A DNA stretch of 64,000 nucleotides from NCBI RefSeq assembly GCF_023700005.1, contig NZ_JAMLJK010000001.1, positions 1,905,096 to 1,969,095 on the forward strand, read 5' to 3'. Below the pieces are notes generated by a model, which saw nothing but the letters and a program-made list of their open reading frames with translations, searched no databases and was not told the DNA's origin. Shown in pieces: positions 37,974 through 47,898 of this stretch (the stretch's first letter is position 1; every line of letters starts with the position of its first letter). The position numbers and the translations under genes are program-made. This DNA comes from Larsenimonas rhizosphaerae (GTDB taxonomy: Bacteria > Pseudomonadota > Gammaproteobacteria > Pseudomonadales > Halomonadaceae).

Positions 37974-38742
37974 GCGACCTCCGAATCCAGCCACGTACAC
38001 GCTCAAGGTCTTCCTGAGTATCTACTCCGGGTGGATATGCTCCCTCACACAGGGTGACCTGAATGTGATGTCCATGATACAGCGCCCGTAGCTGTTCCAG
38101 CTGTTCACACTGTTCCAGAGGCGCTTCCGGCCAGTTCACATATGCCTGCAAAAACCCTACCCGGTAGGCATAAAGACCTATATGGCGGTGCCAGCCGGCA
38201 CCAGGCAGCGCAGGCGCAAGCTCGGCAGACAGCGTAAAGGCATCACGCTGCCATGGGATGGGGGCCCGCGAAAAATAAAGGGCCCGGCCGTAGCGATCGC
38301 AGACCACCTTGACCACATGCGGCGAGGCCAGCGTCTCGATGGCATCGATCGGCTCGGCCAGAGTGGCAATCGAAGCCTGCGGCACGGCATGCAGGGTATG
38401 CGCAACCTGATCGATCAGTTCCGGTGGAATCAAGGGTTCATCGCCCTGGACGTTGACCATACAGGTCTCGGCATCAAGCCCGAGCTGCTCGGCGACATCA
38501 GCCAGCCGGGAAGTACCGTTCGGATGATCCGGCCGAGTCATGATCACTTCAGCACCCGCCTGGGAAGCGACTTCACCGACACGCGCATCATCCGTGGCTA
38601 CCACCACCCGGGAAGACGATGACTTGAGTGCCTGCCGCCACACGCGAACCACCATGGGCTCGCCTTCGATATCAACCAGCGGCTTGCCCGGCAGACGCGT
38701 CGAGCCGAACCTGGCAGGAATCACGGTAACGAACCTGCTCAT
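37960..38742 (-). CDS. kdsB: 3-deoxy-manno-octulosonate cytidylyltransferase
   Basis: A 260-residue CMP-KDO synthetase activating KDO for lipopolysaccharide. N-terminal nucleotide-binding [15 protein letters not shown] (8-22), [12 protein letters not shown] and [12 protein letters not shown] are diagnostic. Start overlaps the ycaR stop by four bases. Cytosolic. Confidence 0.95.
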   Translation of the reverse strand: MSRFVTVIPARFGSTRLPGKPLVDIEGEPMVVRVWRQALKSSSSRVVVATDDARVGEVASQAGAEVIMTRPDHPNGTSRLADVAEQLGLDAETCMVNVQGDEPLIPPELIDQVAHTLHAVPQASIATLAEPIDAIETLASPHVVKVVCDRYGRALYFSRAPIPWQRDAFTLSAELAPALPGAGWHRHIGLYAYRVGFLQAYVNWPEAPLEQCEQLEQLRALYHGHHIQVTLCEGAYPPGVDTQEDLERVRGWIRRSHGEP

Positions 38743-38930
38743 GACGGTTTGGCCATGACCTCATCGGCGTCCATCACACGGGCTTCTTCAACCAGCATGA
38801 CAGGAATGCCATCACGAATGGGATAGGCCAAGCCACTCTGACGACACTTGAGTTCATTGGCAGCACGATCGTATTCAAGCGATGCCTGGCTTTGCGGACA
38901 TACCAGCATTGCCAACAGTTCCTTGTCCAT
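38739..38930 (-). CDS. ycaR: Trm112-family protein (YcaR)
   Basis: A 63-residue Trm112-like small protein between lpxK and kdsB, as in E. coli yca[22 protein letters not shown] followed by [19 protein letters not shown] is typical. Only the first Cys of the usual zinc CPxC pair remains (CPQS), and one Cys in CRQS, so zinc binding is doubtful; Pseudomonas homologues also lose these residues. Function unproven. Confidence 0.88.
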   Translation of the reverse strand: MDKELLAMLVCPQSQASLEYDRAANELKCRQSGLAYPIRDGIPVMLVEEARVMDADEVMAKPS

Positions 38931-38946
38931 GTCTTCTCTCCAAAGG

Positions 38947-39930
38947 TTACAGCTGCGCCAGACGCTGACGCAGATAATCGATCAGGGCCGGCTCGGGGTG
39001 CGCCTCCACATCCAGGGACCAGCAGCGCTCATTGGCAAAACGCCGGCACTTCACGGCGTCCTTGGCGGTCATGACAACCGGCCGATTATCGGCAAACTTC
39101 AGATCCTCTGCCGTAAACCGGTGATGATCTGCCAGAGGATGGCGATCAAACTCGACCCCAAGTGATTCCAGCGTTCTGAAAAATCGCTGGGGATTACCGA
39201 TGCCGGCCGTAGCGTGCACCTTGCCGCTGAACGGCCGGGCATCCACGGGATAGCATACGCCATCGCTCAGATGACGCCAGGCACTGGGCACCAGGGTCAT
39301 TGCGTATTCGGAAGCATCAACACGGCAATCCAGCTCACCGTTGGTAATCACGGCATCTACCGTGGCAAGCCGCGTCAGCGGCTCACGCAGTGGGCCGGCA
39401 GGCAGGCAATGCTGATTGCCGAAGCCCTTCTGCCCATCAACCACCACCAGCTCGATATCACGCCCCAGATACAGATGCTGCAGGCCATCGTCGGAAACGA
39501 GAATATCGCAACCGGCAGCGATCAGCTTGCGCGCGGCTCTTGGCCGATCAGGGTCCACCGCCACAGGCAGTCCGGTCTGCTGGGCAAGCATTACCGGCTC
39601 ATCACCGGCATGGGCAGGATCCGTACTTTCATCGACATACAGCGGATACCGGGGGGCATGGCCACCATACCCTCGTGAGATAATGCCGGGATGCCAGCCC
39701 TGCTGCTGAAGCCAGCGAACGAGCCAGGCCACCAATGGCGATTTTCCGGTTCCCCCGAGGGTAATATTGCCCACGACGATTACGGGCACGGAGCCTTCCC
39801 AGATCGTTTTGCTGCCGGCCCTGAACTGTTGATGCCTGCGTGCCACTGCCCTTTTGTACAGCGCCTCAAGTGGTGTCAGCATCAGAGGCCATGCCGAGCC
39901 ATTGTACCAGGCTTGTTCGAGTCGCTTCAT
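38947..39930 (-). CDS. lpxK: Tetraacyldisaccharide 4'-kinase
   Basis: A 327-residue membrane-associated P-loop kinase that phosphorylates the lipid A precursor. Walker A-type [18 protein letters not shown] (~55-72), [19 protein letters not shown], and [10 protein letters not shown]. Start overlaps the msbA stop as ATGA; msbA-lpxK is the standard pair. Confidence 0.95.
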   Translation of the reverse strand: MKRLEQAWYNGSAWPLMLTPLEALYKRAVARRHQQFRAGSKTIWEGSVPVIVVGNITLGGTGKSPLVAWLVRWLQQQGWHPGIISRGYGGHAPRYPLYVDESTDPAHAGDEPVMLAQQTGLPVAVDPDRPRAARKLIAAGCDILVSDDGLQHLYLGRDIELVVVDGQKGFGNQHCLPAGPLREPLTRLATVDAVITNGELDCRVDASEYAMTLVPSAWRHLSDGVCYPVDARPFSGKVHATAGIGNPQRFFRTLESLGVEFDRHPLADHHRFTAEDLKFADNRPVVMTAKDAVKCRRFANERCWSLDVEAHPEPALIDYLRQRLAQL

Positions 39931-41693
39931 GTCGCTGTACCCGCCGTGTCACTGAACTGAATCCGATGAAGAGCCGCATAGGCCCCCTCTCGAGCCAGCA
40001 GCTCATCATGGCTGCCGGATTCCACCAGATGACCGTTATCCATTACCACAATGCGGTCAGCCCGCTCGATGGTCGACAGGCGATGTGCAATCACGAAGGT
40101 CGTTCGCCCCTTGCATACATCTTCAAGCGCCTTCTGGATATAGCGCTCGGACTCGGTATCCAGCGCGGACGTTGCTTCATCAAGGATCAGAATCGGGGCA
40201 TCCTTGAAAATCGCACGAGCGATGGCCAGACGCTGACGCTGACCACCGGACAGCATGACGCCATTATCCCCGATCAGGGTGTCATACCCGTCGGGCAGGC
40301 GCTCGATGAACTCATCAACATAGGCTGCGCGGGCAGCGGCTATCACATCCTCGCGGGTCGCCTCCGGCTGGCCGTAGGCAATATTATTGGCAATGGTCGT
40401 GTTGAACAGCACGACCTGCTGGCTCACCAGAGCAACCTGACGACGCAGCGCCTTGAGTTCCAGCGTCATGATGTCCTGGCCATCAATCAGGATACGGCCA
40501 CCGGTCGGGTCATAAAAACGCGTCAACAGGCTGACAAGTGTGGTCTTGCCGCTTCCGGAACGCCCGACCATGGCTACCATTTCCCCGGCCCGGGCTTCAA
40601 GACTGACGCCATGCAGTACATCACTGTCACCCTTGTTGTAGGTAAAGCGCACCTGATCAAAGGTAACCTCACCACGCACCCGGCCTGGATCAATATGGCC
40701 GGGATCCGGCTCAGGGGGATGGTCCGTGATCGCAAACAGCTCCTGTACTGCCGAAAGCCCCTTTTGAATCATGCCGCTGATTTCAGTCAGCGACTTGATG
40801 GGTTTTGCCATCAATGAGGCCGCCGTAATGAAACCGATGAATTCGCCCGCATTCATGCCCCCCATGATATCCGGCGCGAGGGCAAGCCATACCAGCAAAG
40901 CCAGTGACAGGGCCATCAAGGTCTGAATGACAGGCGCACTGACCGATTTGGTGAGGGATTCCTTGAGGCTCTGCACGCGATTGTATTCGCTGGCACGACG
41001 AAAGCGTTCGTACTCGAACTCCTCGGCACCATGCGTACGCACCACCCGATACCCGGTAATGCTTTCAGACGCCACATGGGTGACATCACCCACGGAGCGC
41101 TGAATGCGCCGGGCGAGCTTGCGAAACCGCCGGCTGGCGTAGGCCACGACACCGGCAATCAACGGTGTCACGGCAATGAATACCAGTGTGAGCTTCCAGT
41201 TGGTCCAGAACAGATAGCAGGTCAGGCCAATGACGTAAAAACCTTCCTGCATGATGACCGTAACGGCCTTGGTTACCGCACCAGTGACCTGCTCGACATG
41301 ATAGGTAACGCGGGACAGCAGGTGGCCGCCGGAATGCTGATCATAAAATCGGCCGGGCAGGCGCAGCATTTGCCGGAAGACATCGATACGCAGTGCATGC
41401 ACCACATTGCGCGCAACGCGCTGCATGAAAAAGCCACCCAGGAAGGTACCCACCCCACGGCAGGCAAACATCAATACCACCAGCATGGGCAGGAACTGCC
41501 GAAACTGAGCATCCGGGTTCTGGATACCATTGGTCAGGTATTCCATGACCTTGGCAAAGGCCGTACTGGACGCGGCATAAATGCCGTACCCGATTGCAGC
41601 CACCACAAAATCCTTCCAGTGTGGGCGCACGTACTTCATGAGGCGCTTGTAAAGCGTCCAGCTACTGGTGTCGTTCACGTCTGCTCCCGCCAT
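39927..41693 (-). CDS. msbA: Lipid A export ATP-binding/permease protein MsbA
   Basis: A ~588-residue half-size ABC flippase moving lipid A across the inner membrane. N-terminal six-helix membrane domain (~20-320), then the ATPase with VGRSGSGKTT, signature LSGGQRQRLAIARAI, Walker B ILILDEATSALD and HRLSTIERAD. The ATG starting MAGADVND fits the family's usual N-terminus best; an ATG ten codons earlier is possible. Upstream of lpxK and divergent from nothing within its own strand, it follows comEC by 81 bases. Confidence 0.92.
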   Translation of the reverse strand: MAGADVNDTSSWTLYKRLMKYVRPHWKDFVVAAIGYGIYAASSTAFAKVMEYLTNGIQNPDAQFRQFLPMLVVLMFACRGVGTFLGGFFMQRVARNVVHALRIDVFRQMLRLPGRFYDQHSGGHLLSRVTYHVEQVTGAVTKAVTVIMQEGFYVIGLTCYLFWTNWKLTLVFIAVTPLIAGVVAYASRRFRKLARRIQRSVGDVTHVASESITGYRVVRTHGAEEFEYERFRRASEYNRVQSLKESLTKSVSAPVIQTLMALSLALLVWLALAPDIMGGMNAGEFIGFITAASLMAKPIKSLTEISGMIQKGLSAVQELFAITDHPPEPDPGHIDPGRVRGEVTFDQVRFTYNKGDSDVLHGVSLEARAGEMVAMVGRSGSGKTTLVSLLTRFYDPTGGRILIDGQDIMTLELKALRRQVALVSQQVVLFNTTIANNIAYGQPEATREDVIAAARAAYVDEFIERLPDGYDTLIGDNGVMLSGGQRQRLAIARAIFKDAPILILDEATSALDTESERYIQKALEDVCKGRTTFVIAHRLSTIERADRIVVMDNGHLVESGSHDELLAREGAYAALHRIQFSDTAGTAT

Positions 41694-41774
41694 CTTCGTT
41701 GACTCATAACGTGAGGCCGGCATGCATCACGCCGTCAGGCCATCCATCAAATGCTCCGGCACGTCAAGCCAGGC

Positions 41775-44105
41775 TCAGGGCGCGGATTCTACCCCAAGGC
41801 AGCCCGGTTCGATACCGCCACGGCGCGCCGCCGCCCTGACCGTCACCCCATCAGCAACCGGTGTCAGCGTAATCGCGCCATCCAGTGCCGTACTCCAGAG
41901 GCAACTGCCCGTGGCACGAAAGTCCTGAACCACCTCCGGGTGTGGATGGTCATAACGGTTCAGATAGCCTGCACTGAAAATGACGTGATCAGGGCGAAAA
42001 AAACGTATCGCCTCGGGATCAGAGCCGGTCCGACTGCCATGATGTGAGGCAATCAGTACATCAATATCTGCCAGCCGAGCGCCATACCGGCGCACAAGCC
42101 AGCGCTCCACCCTGCGGCCGGCATCACCCAGCACGAGCGCACGATACGCTGGAGTCTCTACCAGCAGCACGCAGGAACTGTCATTGCGATCTTCCGTGGG
42201 GGCACGCCATGTGCGTTCGGGCCACAGAAAGGTCAGCCGTGCATCCCCCTTCTGCCAGCCTTCTCCCGCCACACATCGCCGCGACGGTGTCGCACTCACG
42301 GGCACTGACGCGGGGCGCCACAACCGTTCTATGACACCACCGGACGACTCAAGCCAGTGAAGACCGCCGGCATGATCCAGATCCCCATGACTGATGATGA
42401 CATCATCCAGTACAGGCGCGCGATCCCACAGGGTAGACAGCGGCGCAAAGCCCGAACGAAAACGGGGGCCTGTGTCGTAAAGCGCATGATAGTCAGGCGC
42501 CATCAACGACACTGCCAGCCCCTGACCAACATCATGTACCTGCATGGACAGACCGGGAGAGATGTCCGAAGGCGTGGCAAGATGAATCACCGAGCCGGCA
42601 AGCAACACTGCCATGATTGCGACCTTGAACATACGACCCACCCCCGGCATACACAGGGTCAGTGCCGCAATAAACAACAGAACGGACAGGGCTTCCCGCA
42701 AGGCCTCGGGCACGACAATCACAGGCCATACTGATGCCAGCCAGTGGCTCGCATCCCAGAATACCTGCGCTACCCAGCCGAATATCTGCCAGCACATGAC
42801 TCCAAACCAGGGCCCGGCAATCCATCCTGCCAGTGCCAGAGGCACCATGATCAGGGTGACCAGCGGAATCGCGACCAGGTTGACCGGCAGTGACAAAACC
42901 GACCACTGGCCCAGCACCAGCACGACCAGTGCCCCCATGCCAAACGTCAGTATCAGCTGACTGCGCCACTGACCCCACCACCACCCGGGGATCGGACGGT
43001 TCACCCAGGCCATCAGCAATAACCCGACCGCAGCGAAGGAAAGCCAGAAGCCCTGGCGCTGGGTTGCCAGTGGATCCAGCCACAGCACCAGCAGCATGGC
43101 CAGCCACCAGCCCTGCCATGGACTGGGCGCGCGACGACCACTGCGGACCCATAATGCCATCAGCGCCATGATGGCAGCTCGTGTAACAGGCGGTGTCCAG
43201 CCGACCAACGCCGCATACCCAACCGCCCCCAGTGCGGCCATCACCCATGGGATCGGTGAAACCCGCCAGCGTGATGGCATCACGCATCGCACTACCTGCC
43301 GGGTTACCCACCAGATCAATGCAATCACCAGCCCTACATGCAGGCCTGACACCACAAACAAGTGGGTGATGCCCAGCGCCGCGAGCGTTTCCCATTCGTC
43401 ACGACTCAGAGCCTGACTGTTGCCAAGCGTCAGTGCCGACAACCAGCGCTGCGTATCGGAAGAGATGTCGCGCGCTGCGAGAATGGCGTGCAACGCCTGG
43501 CGCAACGATGGAGGCGCGTCATGGATGCGCCTGGCCACGGCACGGCTGCGAACATAGCCCGTGGCAGAGATTCCCTCGCGCAGTAACCAGGCCTGGTAAT
43601 CGAAACGTCCCGGGTTGTGATAACCATGGGGAGGCTTCAATCGTGCCGTCAGTTGCCAGCGTTCACCCACAAGCACGGCAGGCGCATCGTACCAGTCAAG
43701 ACGCAGCCGGTTCAGCGGGCCGCACTCAACCATGTCAGTCGCCACCGGCTCACAGCCAGCGACCGTTCCTTCCAGCCGGAGACGATCACTCCCTGCATCA
43801 ACCCGATCAACCTCGAGCATTAACCTCATATCCCGACCCGCCAGCGTGTCGGCCAGCACAGGGGTCTGATGCTCATGGTGCCAGCCGGCAAACAACACCA
43901 GACCTGCCAGCCACATCAACCAGCATCGACGCGTTAGCAACCAGCCCGAAACGATGCCCACCACAAGAAGCCCCACCACCCACCAGAGGAGCTCCTCACG
44001 CAGGGAAACAGCCAGCATGGACAGCACCATACCAGGCACGATCAGCAGGTCAGGGTATCTTCGGGCGGCAACTGCTTCACTCCGTGAACGCATTGCCTGT
44101 ACCAT
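41775..44105 (-). CDS. comEC: DNA internalization competence protein ComEC/Rec2
   Basis: A ~776-residue polytopic inner-membrane channel for uptake of single-stranded DNA in transformation. Hydrophobic N-terminal helices, an OB-like section, the competence domain with LGITHLFVVSGLHVGL (~245-260), and a C-terminal metallo-beta-lactamase domain with ISHGDLDHAGG and IASHHGSRTGS. Start uncertain: ATG at 44105, or a GTG nine codons earlier. Adjacent to DUF2062, as in Pseudomonas. Whether the organism is naturally transformable is not shown. Confidence 0.9.
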   Translation of the reverse strand: MVQAMRSRSEAVAARRYPDLLIVPGMVLSMLAVSLREELLWWVVGLLVVGIVSGWLLTRRCWLMWLAGLVLFAGWHHEHQTPVLADTLAGRDMRLMLEVDRVDAGSDRLRLEGTVAGCEPVATDMVECGPLNRLRLDWYDAPAVLVGERWQLTARLKPPHGYHNPGRFDYQAWLLREGISATGYVRSRAVARRIHDAPPSLRQALHAILAARDISSDTQRWLSALTLGNSQALSRDEWETLAALGITHLFVVSGLHVGLVIALIWWVTRQVVRCVMPSRWRVSPIPWVMAALGAVGYAALVGWTPPVTRAAIMALMALWVRSGRRAPSPWQGWWLAMLLVLWLDPLATQRQGFWLSFAAVGLLLMAWVNRPIPGWWWGQWRSQLILTFGMGALVVLVLGQWSVLSLPVNLVAIPLVTLIMVPLALAGWIAGPWFGVMCWQIFGWVAQVFWDASHWLASVWPVIVVPEALREALSVLLFIAALTLCMPGVGRMFKVAIMAVLLAGSVIHLATPSDISPGLSMQVHDVGQGLAVSLMAPDYHALYDTGPRFRSGFAPLSTLWDRAPVLDDVIISHGDLDHAGGLHWLESSGGVIERLWRPASVPVSATPSRRCVAGEGWQKGDARLTFLWPERTWRAPTEDRNDSSCVLLVETPAYRALVLGDAGRRVERWLVRRYGARLADIDVLIASHHGSRTGSDPEAIRFFRPDHVIFSAGYLNRYDHPHPEVVQDFRATGSCLWSTALDGAITLTPVADGVTVRAAARRGGIEPGCLGVESAP

Positions 44106-44177
44106 CAAGTCATGCACTGGAGTCAATCGCACCGTATACTCCGTCGCTATTCTTTTTCATCGGACTCTGGCGCTCTC

Positions 44178-44714
44178 ATGCCCCGTCGATTGATCAACCG
44201 CTTTCTGCCGGACCCGGAGACACTTCAAAACAAGAAGTCGCTCCGCTGCGTCAGCCACTTCATTGCCAATCCGGCACTGTGGCAGGTATCACGACGCACG
44301 ATTGGCAACGCCTTCATGGTCGGCATCTTCTGTGCCTTCATGCCGATACCAGCCCAGATGCTGGTGGCGGCGGTTGGAGCATGGCTCTTTCGATGCAATC
44401 TACCGCTATCGGTCGTTCTGGTCTGGATTACCAACCCGCTGACCATGCCGGTTATCTTTTACGGTACGTATCGGGTCGGTACCTGGGTATTGAATACACC
44501 ACCGCGCACCCTGCCGGATCATTTCACGGCACAGTGGATCGCCGAACAGTTGGCTGACATCCTGCCGCCGCTGCTGACCGGCTCATTGATCAGTGGTGTG
44601 GTTATCGGGGTCACCACCAATATCTTGATACGCCTGCTGTGGCGCTGGCACGTGTCGCGCCAATGGAAGCGCCGACAGCGACGGCGGCGAACACACATAA
44701 AAAAAAGCGCCTGA
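44178..44714 (+). CDS. DUF2062 membrane protein
   Basis: A 178-residue inner-membrane protein of family DUF2062. The conserved block FMVGIFCAFMPIPAQMLVAA and WITNPLTMPVIFYGTYRVG contain the typical short membrane helices; a third hydrophobic stretch is LLTGSLISGVVIGVTTNIL. The C-terminus is very basic (QWKRRQRRRRTHIKK). Function unknown. The stop codon falls in the loop side of the following terminator hairpin, so the last codons form part of the terminator. Confidence 0.82.
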   Translation: MPRRLINRFLPDPETLQNKKSLRCVSHFIANPALWQVSRRTIGNAFMVGIFCAFMPIPAQMLVAAVGAWLFRCNLPLSVVLVWITNPLTMPVIFYGTYRVGTWVLNTPPRTLPDHFTAQWIAEQLADILPPLLTGSLISGVVIGVTTNILIRLLWRWHVSRQWKRRQRRRRTHIKKSA

Positions 44715-44726
44715 AGGCGCTTTTTT
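44701..44726. terminator. Bidirectional terminator between DUF2062 and lolD
   Basis: AAAAAAGCGCC-TGA-AGGCGCTTTTTT type hairpin, usable in both directions. It includes the TGA of the DUF2062 gene. Confidence 0.88.
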
Positions 44727-44743
44727 CATGCTGGAACAAAGGT

Positions 44744-45427
44744 TCACTGCTGAACCAGATGCCCCTGATCAAGATGCATCACCCGGTCCTGGTGCGCTGC
44801 GAGCCCGGTATCGTGCGTCACGATCACAAAGGCACTGCGGCTGCTGGAGGCCACATCATCCATCAGCGCCAGAATGCGCCCTGCCGTGGTCTGATCAAGG
44901 TTACCGGTCGGCTCGTCCATCAGTACAAGACTCGGGTCTGTCACCAATGCACGCGCAATGGCAACACGCTGACGCTCGCCACCGGAGAGCTCACCGGGCT
45001 TGTGAGCCGCGCGCTTGTCCATGCCGACTCGAGCCAGTATGGCGCGGGCCTTCTCGCGGGCATCGCGGCGCTTCATGCCTCGGATAACCAGGGGCATGGC
45101 CACGTTTTCATCCGCGGTAAATTCCGCCAGCAGATGGTGAAACTGATAGACGAAGCCGATATGACGATTGCGAAACCGGCCAATGTCTGTCTCGGACATG
45201 CCCTTGATTGACTGGCCGGCGATGACAATATCACCGGCTGTCAAACGATCCAGCCCGCCCAGCAGATTGAGCAGGGTCGTTTTTCCCGACCCGGAACTAC
45301 CGACGATGGCCACCCGCTCACCGGCATGAACGGTCAACGACAACTCATCAAGCACCGTCAGGTCCTGAGGGCCCTCATGATAGGTGCGGGTAATGCCCTC
45401 GCACTGCAGCATGATGTCCTTATTCAT
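44744..45427 (-). CDS. lolD: Lipoprotein-releasing ABC transporter ATPase LolD
   Basis: A 227-residue ATPase powering release of outer-membrane lipoproteins to LolA. Walker A VGSSGSGKTTLLNLLGGLD, Q loop VYQFHHLLAEFTA (LolD-type), signature LSGGERQRVAIARAL, Walker B SLVLMDEPTGNLD. The ATG overlaps the last codons of the permease gene by eight bases. Only one permease gene accompanies it here. Confidence 0.93.
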   Translation of the reverse strand: MNKDIMLQCEGITRTYHEGPQDLTVLDELSLTVHAGERVAIVGSSGSGKTTLLNLLGGLDRLTAGDIVIAGQSIKGMSETDIGRFRNRHIGFVYQFHHLLAEFTADENVAMPLVIRGMKRRDAREKARAILARVGMDKRAAHKPGELSGGERQRVAIARALVTDPSLVLMDEPTGNLDQTTAGRILALMDDVASSSRSAFVIVTHDTGLAAHQDRVMHLDQGHLVQQ

Positions 45428-46664
45428 AGCGCAATACCTCCGCTGGCTGAATCCGCGCAGCACGCCAGGCGGGATACAAGGTCGACAGAAAACTGAGCAG
45501 CAGCGCTACTCCGGTAATAACAGCAACATCACTGCCTTCCAGCCGAGACGGCAGATAACTGATGAAATACACCCCTGGGTCCAAAAACGTGACGCCAAAG
45601 GCCTGCTGAAGCCAGGCCACCACATCCGCCACGGTCAATGCTCCGATGATGCCGAAAATCACCCCGAGCACGATACCGACCACGCCAATGGTCAGCCCCT
45701 GCACGATAAAGATACCCATGATGGTCATCGGCGTAGCACCAAGGGTACGCAAGATCGCAATGTCGGCATGCTTGTCGGTGACGACCATCACGAGCGTTGA
45801 AATGATATTGAATGCCGCGACGGCCACAATGACCGACAACAGCAGTCCGATCATGTGCTTTTCCATCTGGATGGCCTGAAACAGGTTGCCCTGGGTATAG
45901 GTCCAGTCGATGCCACGATAGCCTGGCGGCACCTCGTTGATGATCTCTCGAGTCAGCGCATGCGCCATGAACAGATCGTCCAGTTTCAGACGAATGCCCT
46001 GCGCCTCGCCGTTGACACGCCCGAGTTTCGCCATGTCCGCGAGGTTGGCATACGCCAGATTGGCATCGAGCTGAGCACCTACACTGAAGATGCCCGAGAC
46101 ATTGAACCGCTTCATGCGCGGAAAGATACCGCCGGGTGTTACCGAAGCTTCCGGTATCATCAAGGTCACTCGATCGCCCACCCCGACGCCCAGACTACGT
46201 GCCAGTTGCTGGCCCAGCACCACATTCCAGCTGCCAGGCGACAGGGAGTCCAGCGAGCCCTGCGCCATATGACGGCCGATAATGGACACCTTCTTCTCAG
46301 CGGCCGGATCAATCCCGTTCACCATGGCCCCCTGCGCGTTGCCGCCGCTGGCAAACATGCCCTGCTGCTCGACATAAGGCGCAGCGCCGACAATATGCGG
46401 GCTTTTGGCTGACAGGGTATCTGCCAGTTTGTGCCAGTCCTGTACCCCACCCACGGCTTCTATCCGGGTATGCGGCACCATGCCAAGAATGCGGCTGCGC
46501 AACTCATGATCAAAGCCATTCATGACCGACAACACCAGAATCATGACCGCCACGCCGAGCGTCAGGCCCAGCATGGAAGTCATGGAAATAAAGGAAATAA
46601 AACCGTTACGACGCTTGGCCCGCGTATAGCGAAGACCAATCAGAAAAGGGAGGCGGTCCAGCAT
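45420..46664 (-). CDS. Lipoprotein-releasing ABC permease (LolC/LolE/LolF family)
   Basis: A 414-residue permease: membrane helix ~26-50 (SMLGLTLGVAVMILVLSV), a large periplasmic domain, and three C-terminal helices. The loop MIPEASVTPGGIFPRMKRF resembles the LolA-binding hook of LolC. In E. coli LolC and LolE form a heterodimer; here a single permease sits with lolD, as in LolDF organisms, where one protein fills both roles. The ATG nine bases after AGGA is preferred. A second permease elsewhere in the genome cannot be excluded. Confidence 0.88.
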   Translation of the reverse strand: MLDRLPFLIGLRYTRAKRRNGFISFISMTSMLGLTLGVAVMILVLSVMNGFDHELRSRILGMVPHTRIEAVGGVQDWHKLADTLSAKSPHIVGAAPYVEQQGMFASGGNAQGAMVNGIDPAAEKKVSIIGRHMAQGSLDSLSPGSWNVVLGQQLARSLGVGVGDRVTLMIPEASVTPGGIFPRMKRFNVSGIFSVGAQLDANLAYANLADMAKLGRVNGEAQGIRLKLDDLFMAHALTREIINEVPPGYRGIDWTYTQGNLFQAIQMEKHMIGLLLSVIVAVAAFNIISTLVMVVTDKHADIAILRTLGATPMTIMGIFIVQGLTIGVVGIVLGVIFGIIGALTVADVVAWLQQAFGVTFLDPGVYFISYLPSRLEGSDVAVITGVALLLSFLSTLYPAWRAARIQPAEVLRYE

Positions 46665-46824
46665 GTGAAACATTCCTGTCCGTGAGGAGGCGATCATGGT
46701 ACGCACTTTTCCCCACCGCTGCATCAGCCAGCCACTTTTCTAACGCCGTGGCTTGAGGCATTATCGCGCCCACGCTCCTGGCCCGCTCGCCCCGAAGCAG
46801 GCCCCTGTTGATGGATATACAGCG

Positions 46825-47898
46825 ATGACTTACTCCCTGCCGGCAGAATGGTATCCCCAGGACGCCATTCAGTTGACCTGGCCTGCCAGTACCAGCGACT
46901 GGGGCCCACTGTGCGACCGCCTGGAAGCCATGCTGGAAGCCCTGGTGCTGTCCGTGACGCGCTACCAGCAGGTTCTGATCACGGTGGAAAACGATGCCAC
47001 AGGCCAGGCACTGGCGTCCCGCTTCGAGTCCATTGGCGTCCCTTCATACCAATATCACCTGGTGACGGCCTCAGCCGACGATACCTGGACGCGGGATCAT
47101 GGCCCGATTACGCGCCTGAACGATGGCCATCCTGAACTGCTGGATTACCGTTTTACCGGCTGGGGCGGCAAGTTCGAGGCACAACAGGATAATGCCCTGT
47201 CTATTGCCTTGCAGGAACAGGGCGTCTGGCAAGCGCCACTCATCGACCAGCAGGCCCATATCCTTGAAGGCGGAGCCATTGAAAGTAATGGCGCCGGTAC
47301 ACTGCTGACAACGACAGCCTGTCTGCTCAATGCCAATCGAACGCCGGGAGCCACGCGAGAGCAATGGGAAGCCCATGCCCGAGACCAGTGGGGAATCACA
47401 CAGGTCCTGTGGCTGACCCAGGGCGATCTGGAAGGAGACGATACGGACAGTCACATCGACACCCTCGCCCGCTTCTGCAACGAGACCACGATTGCCTACG
47501 TTCGCTGCGATGACCCGCAGGATAGCCATTACCCTGCCTTTCAGGCCATGGAGCAGGAATTGATGGCCCTGCGTCAGCCCAATGGCGACCCCTGGCAGCT
47601 GGTTGCACTGCCCTGGCCCAGGGCAGTTCATGATCAGGAAGATGGCCATCGATTACCGGCCACCTATGCCAATTTCCTGATCACCAATGAAGAAGTACTC
47701 GTTCCCGTCTACGCTGACCCGGCAGACCTGGAGGCCCTGAACACTCTGGCCTCGGTCTTTCCCGAACGTCGCATTATTCCTCTGGACTGCCGTACAGTAA
47801 TACGCCAACACGGCAGCCTTCACTGCCTGACCATGCAGCTGCCGCGAGGCACGCTCGCACCGGCAGAGGCCAACGCCAAGACACAGGAGCTGTCATGA
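46825..47898 (+). CDS. aguA: Agmatine deiminase
   Basis: A 357-residue guanidino-group hydrolase converting agmatine to N-carbamoylputrescine. Substrate-binding ASADDTWTRDHGPI (~87-100), general-base His in GDDTDSHIDTLARF, and the nucleophile Cys334 in GSLHCLTMQLPRG. The ATG (MTYSLPAEWYP) matches the family start. Followed directly by aguB, together the agmatine route to putrescine. Divergent from the lol genes. Confidence 0.94.
   Translation: MTYSLPAEWYPQDAIQLTWPASTSDWGPLCDRLEAMLEALVLSVTRYQQVLITVENDATGQALASRFESIGVPSYQYHLVTASADDTWTRDHGPITRLNDGHPELLDYRFTGWGGKFEAQQDNALSIALQEQGVWQAPLIDQQAHILEGGAIESNGAGTLLTTTACLLNANRTPGATREQWEAHARDQWGITQVLWLTQGDLEGDDTDSHIDTLARFCNETTIAYVRCDDPQDSHYPAFQAMEQELMALRQPNGDPWQLVALPWPRAVHDQEDGHRLPATYANFLITNEEVLVPVYADPADLEALNTLASVFPERRIIPLDCRTVIRQHGSLHCLTMQLPRGTLAPAEANAKTQELS

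Noticed and set aside
42532-43395. 287-codon frame on the same strand as comEC, rich in Gly and Ala
   Set aside because: Out-of-frame shadow inside comEC without hydrophobic or catalytic features of its own.
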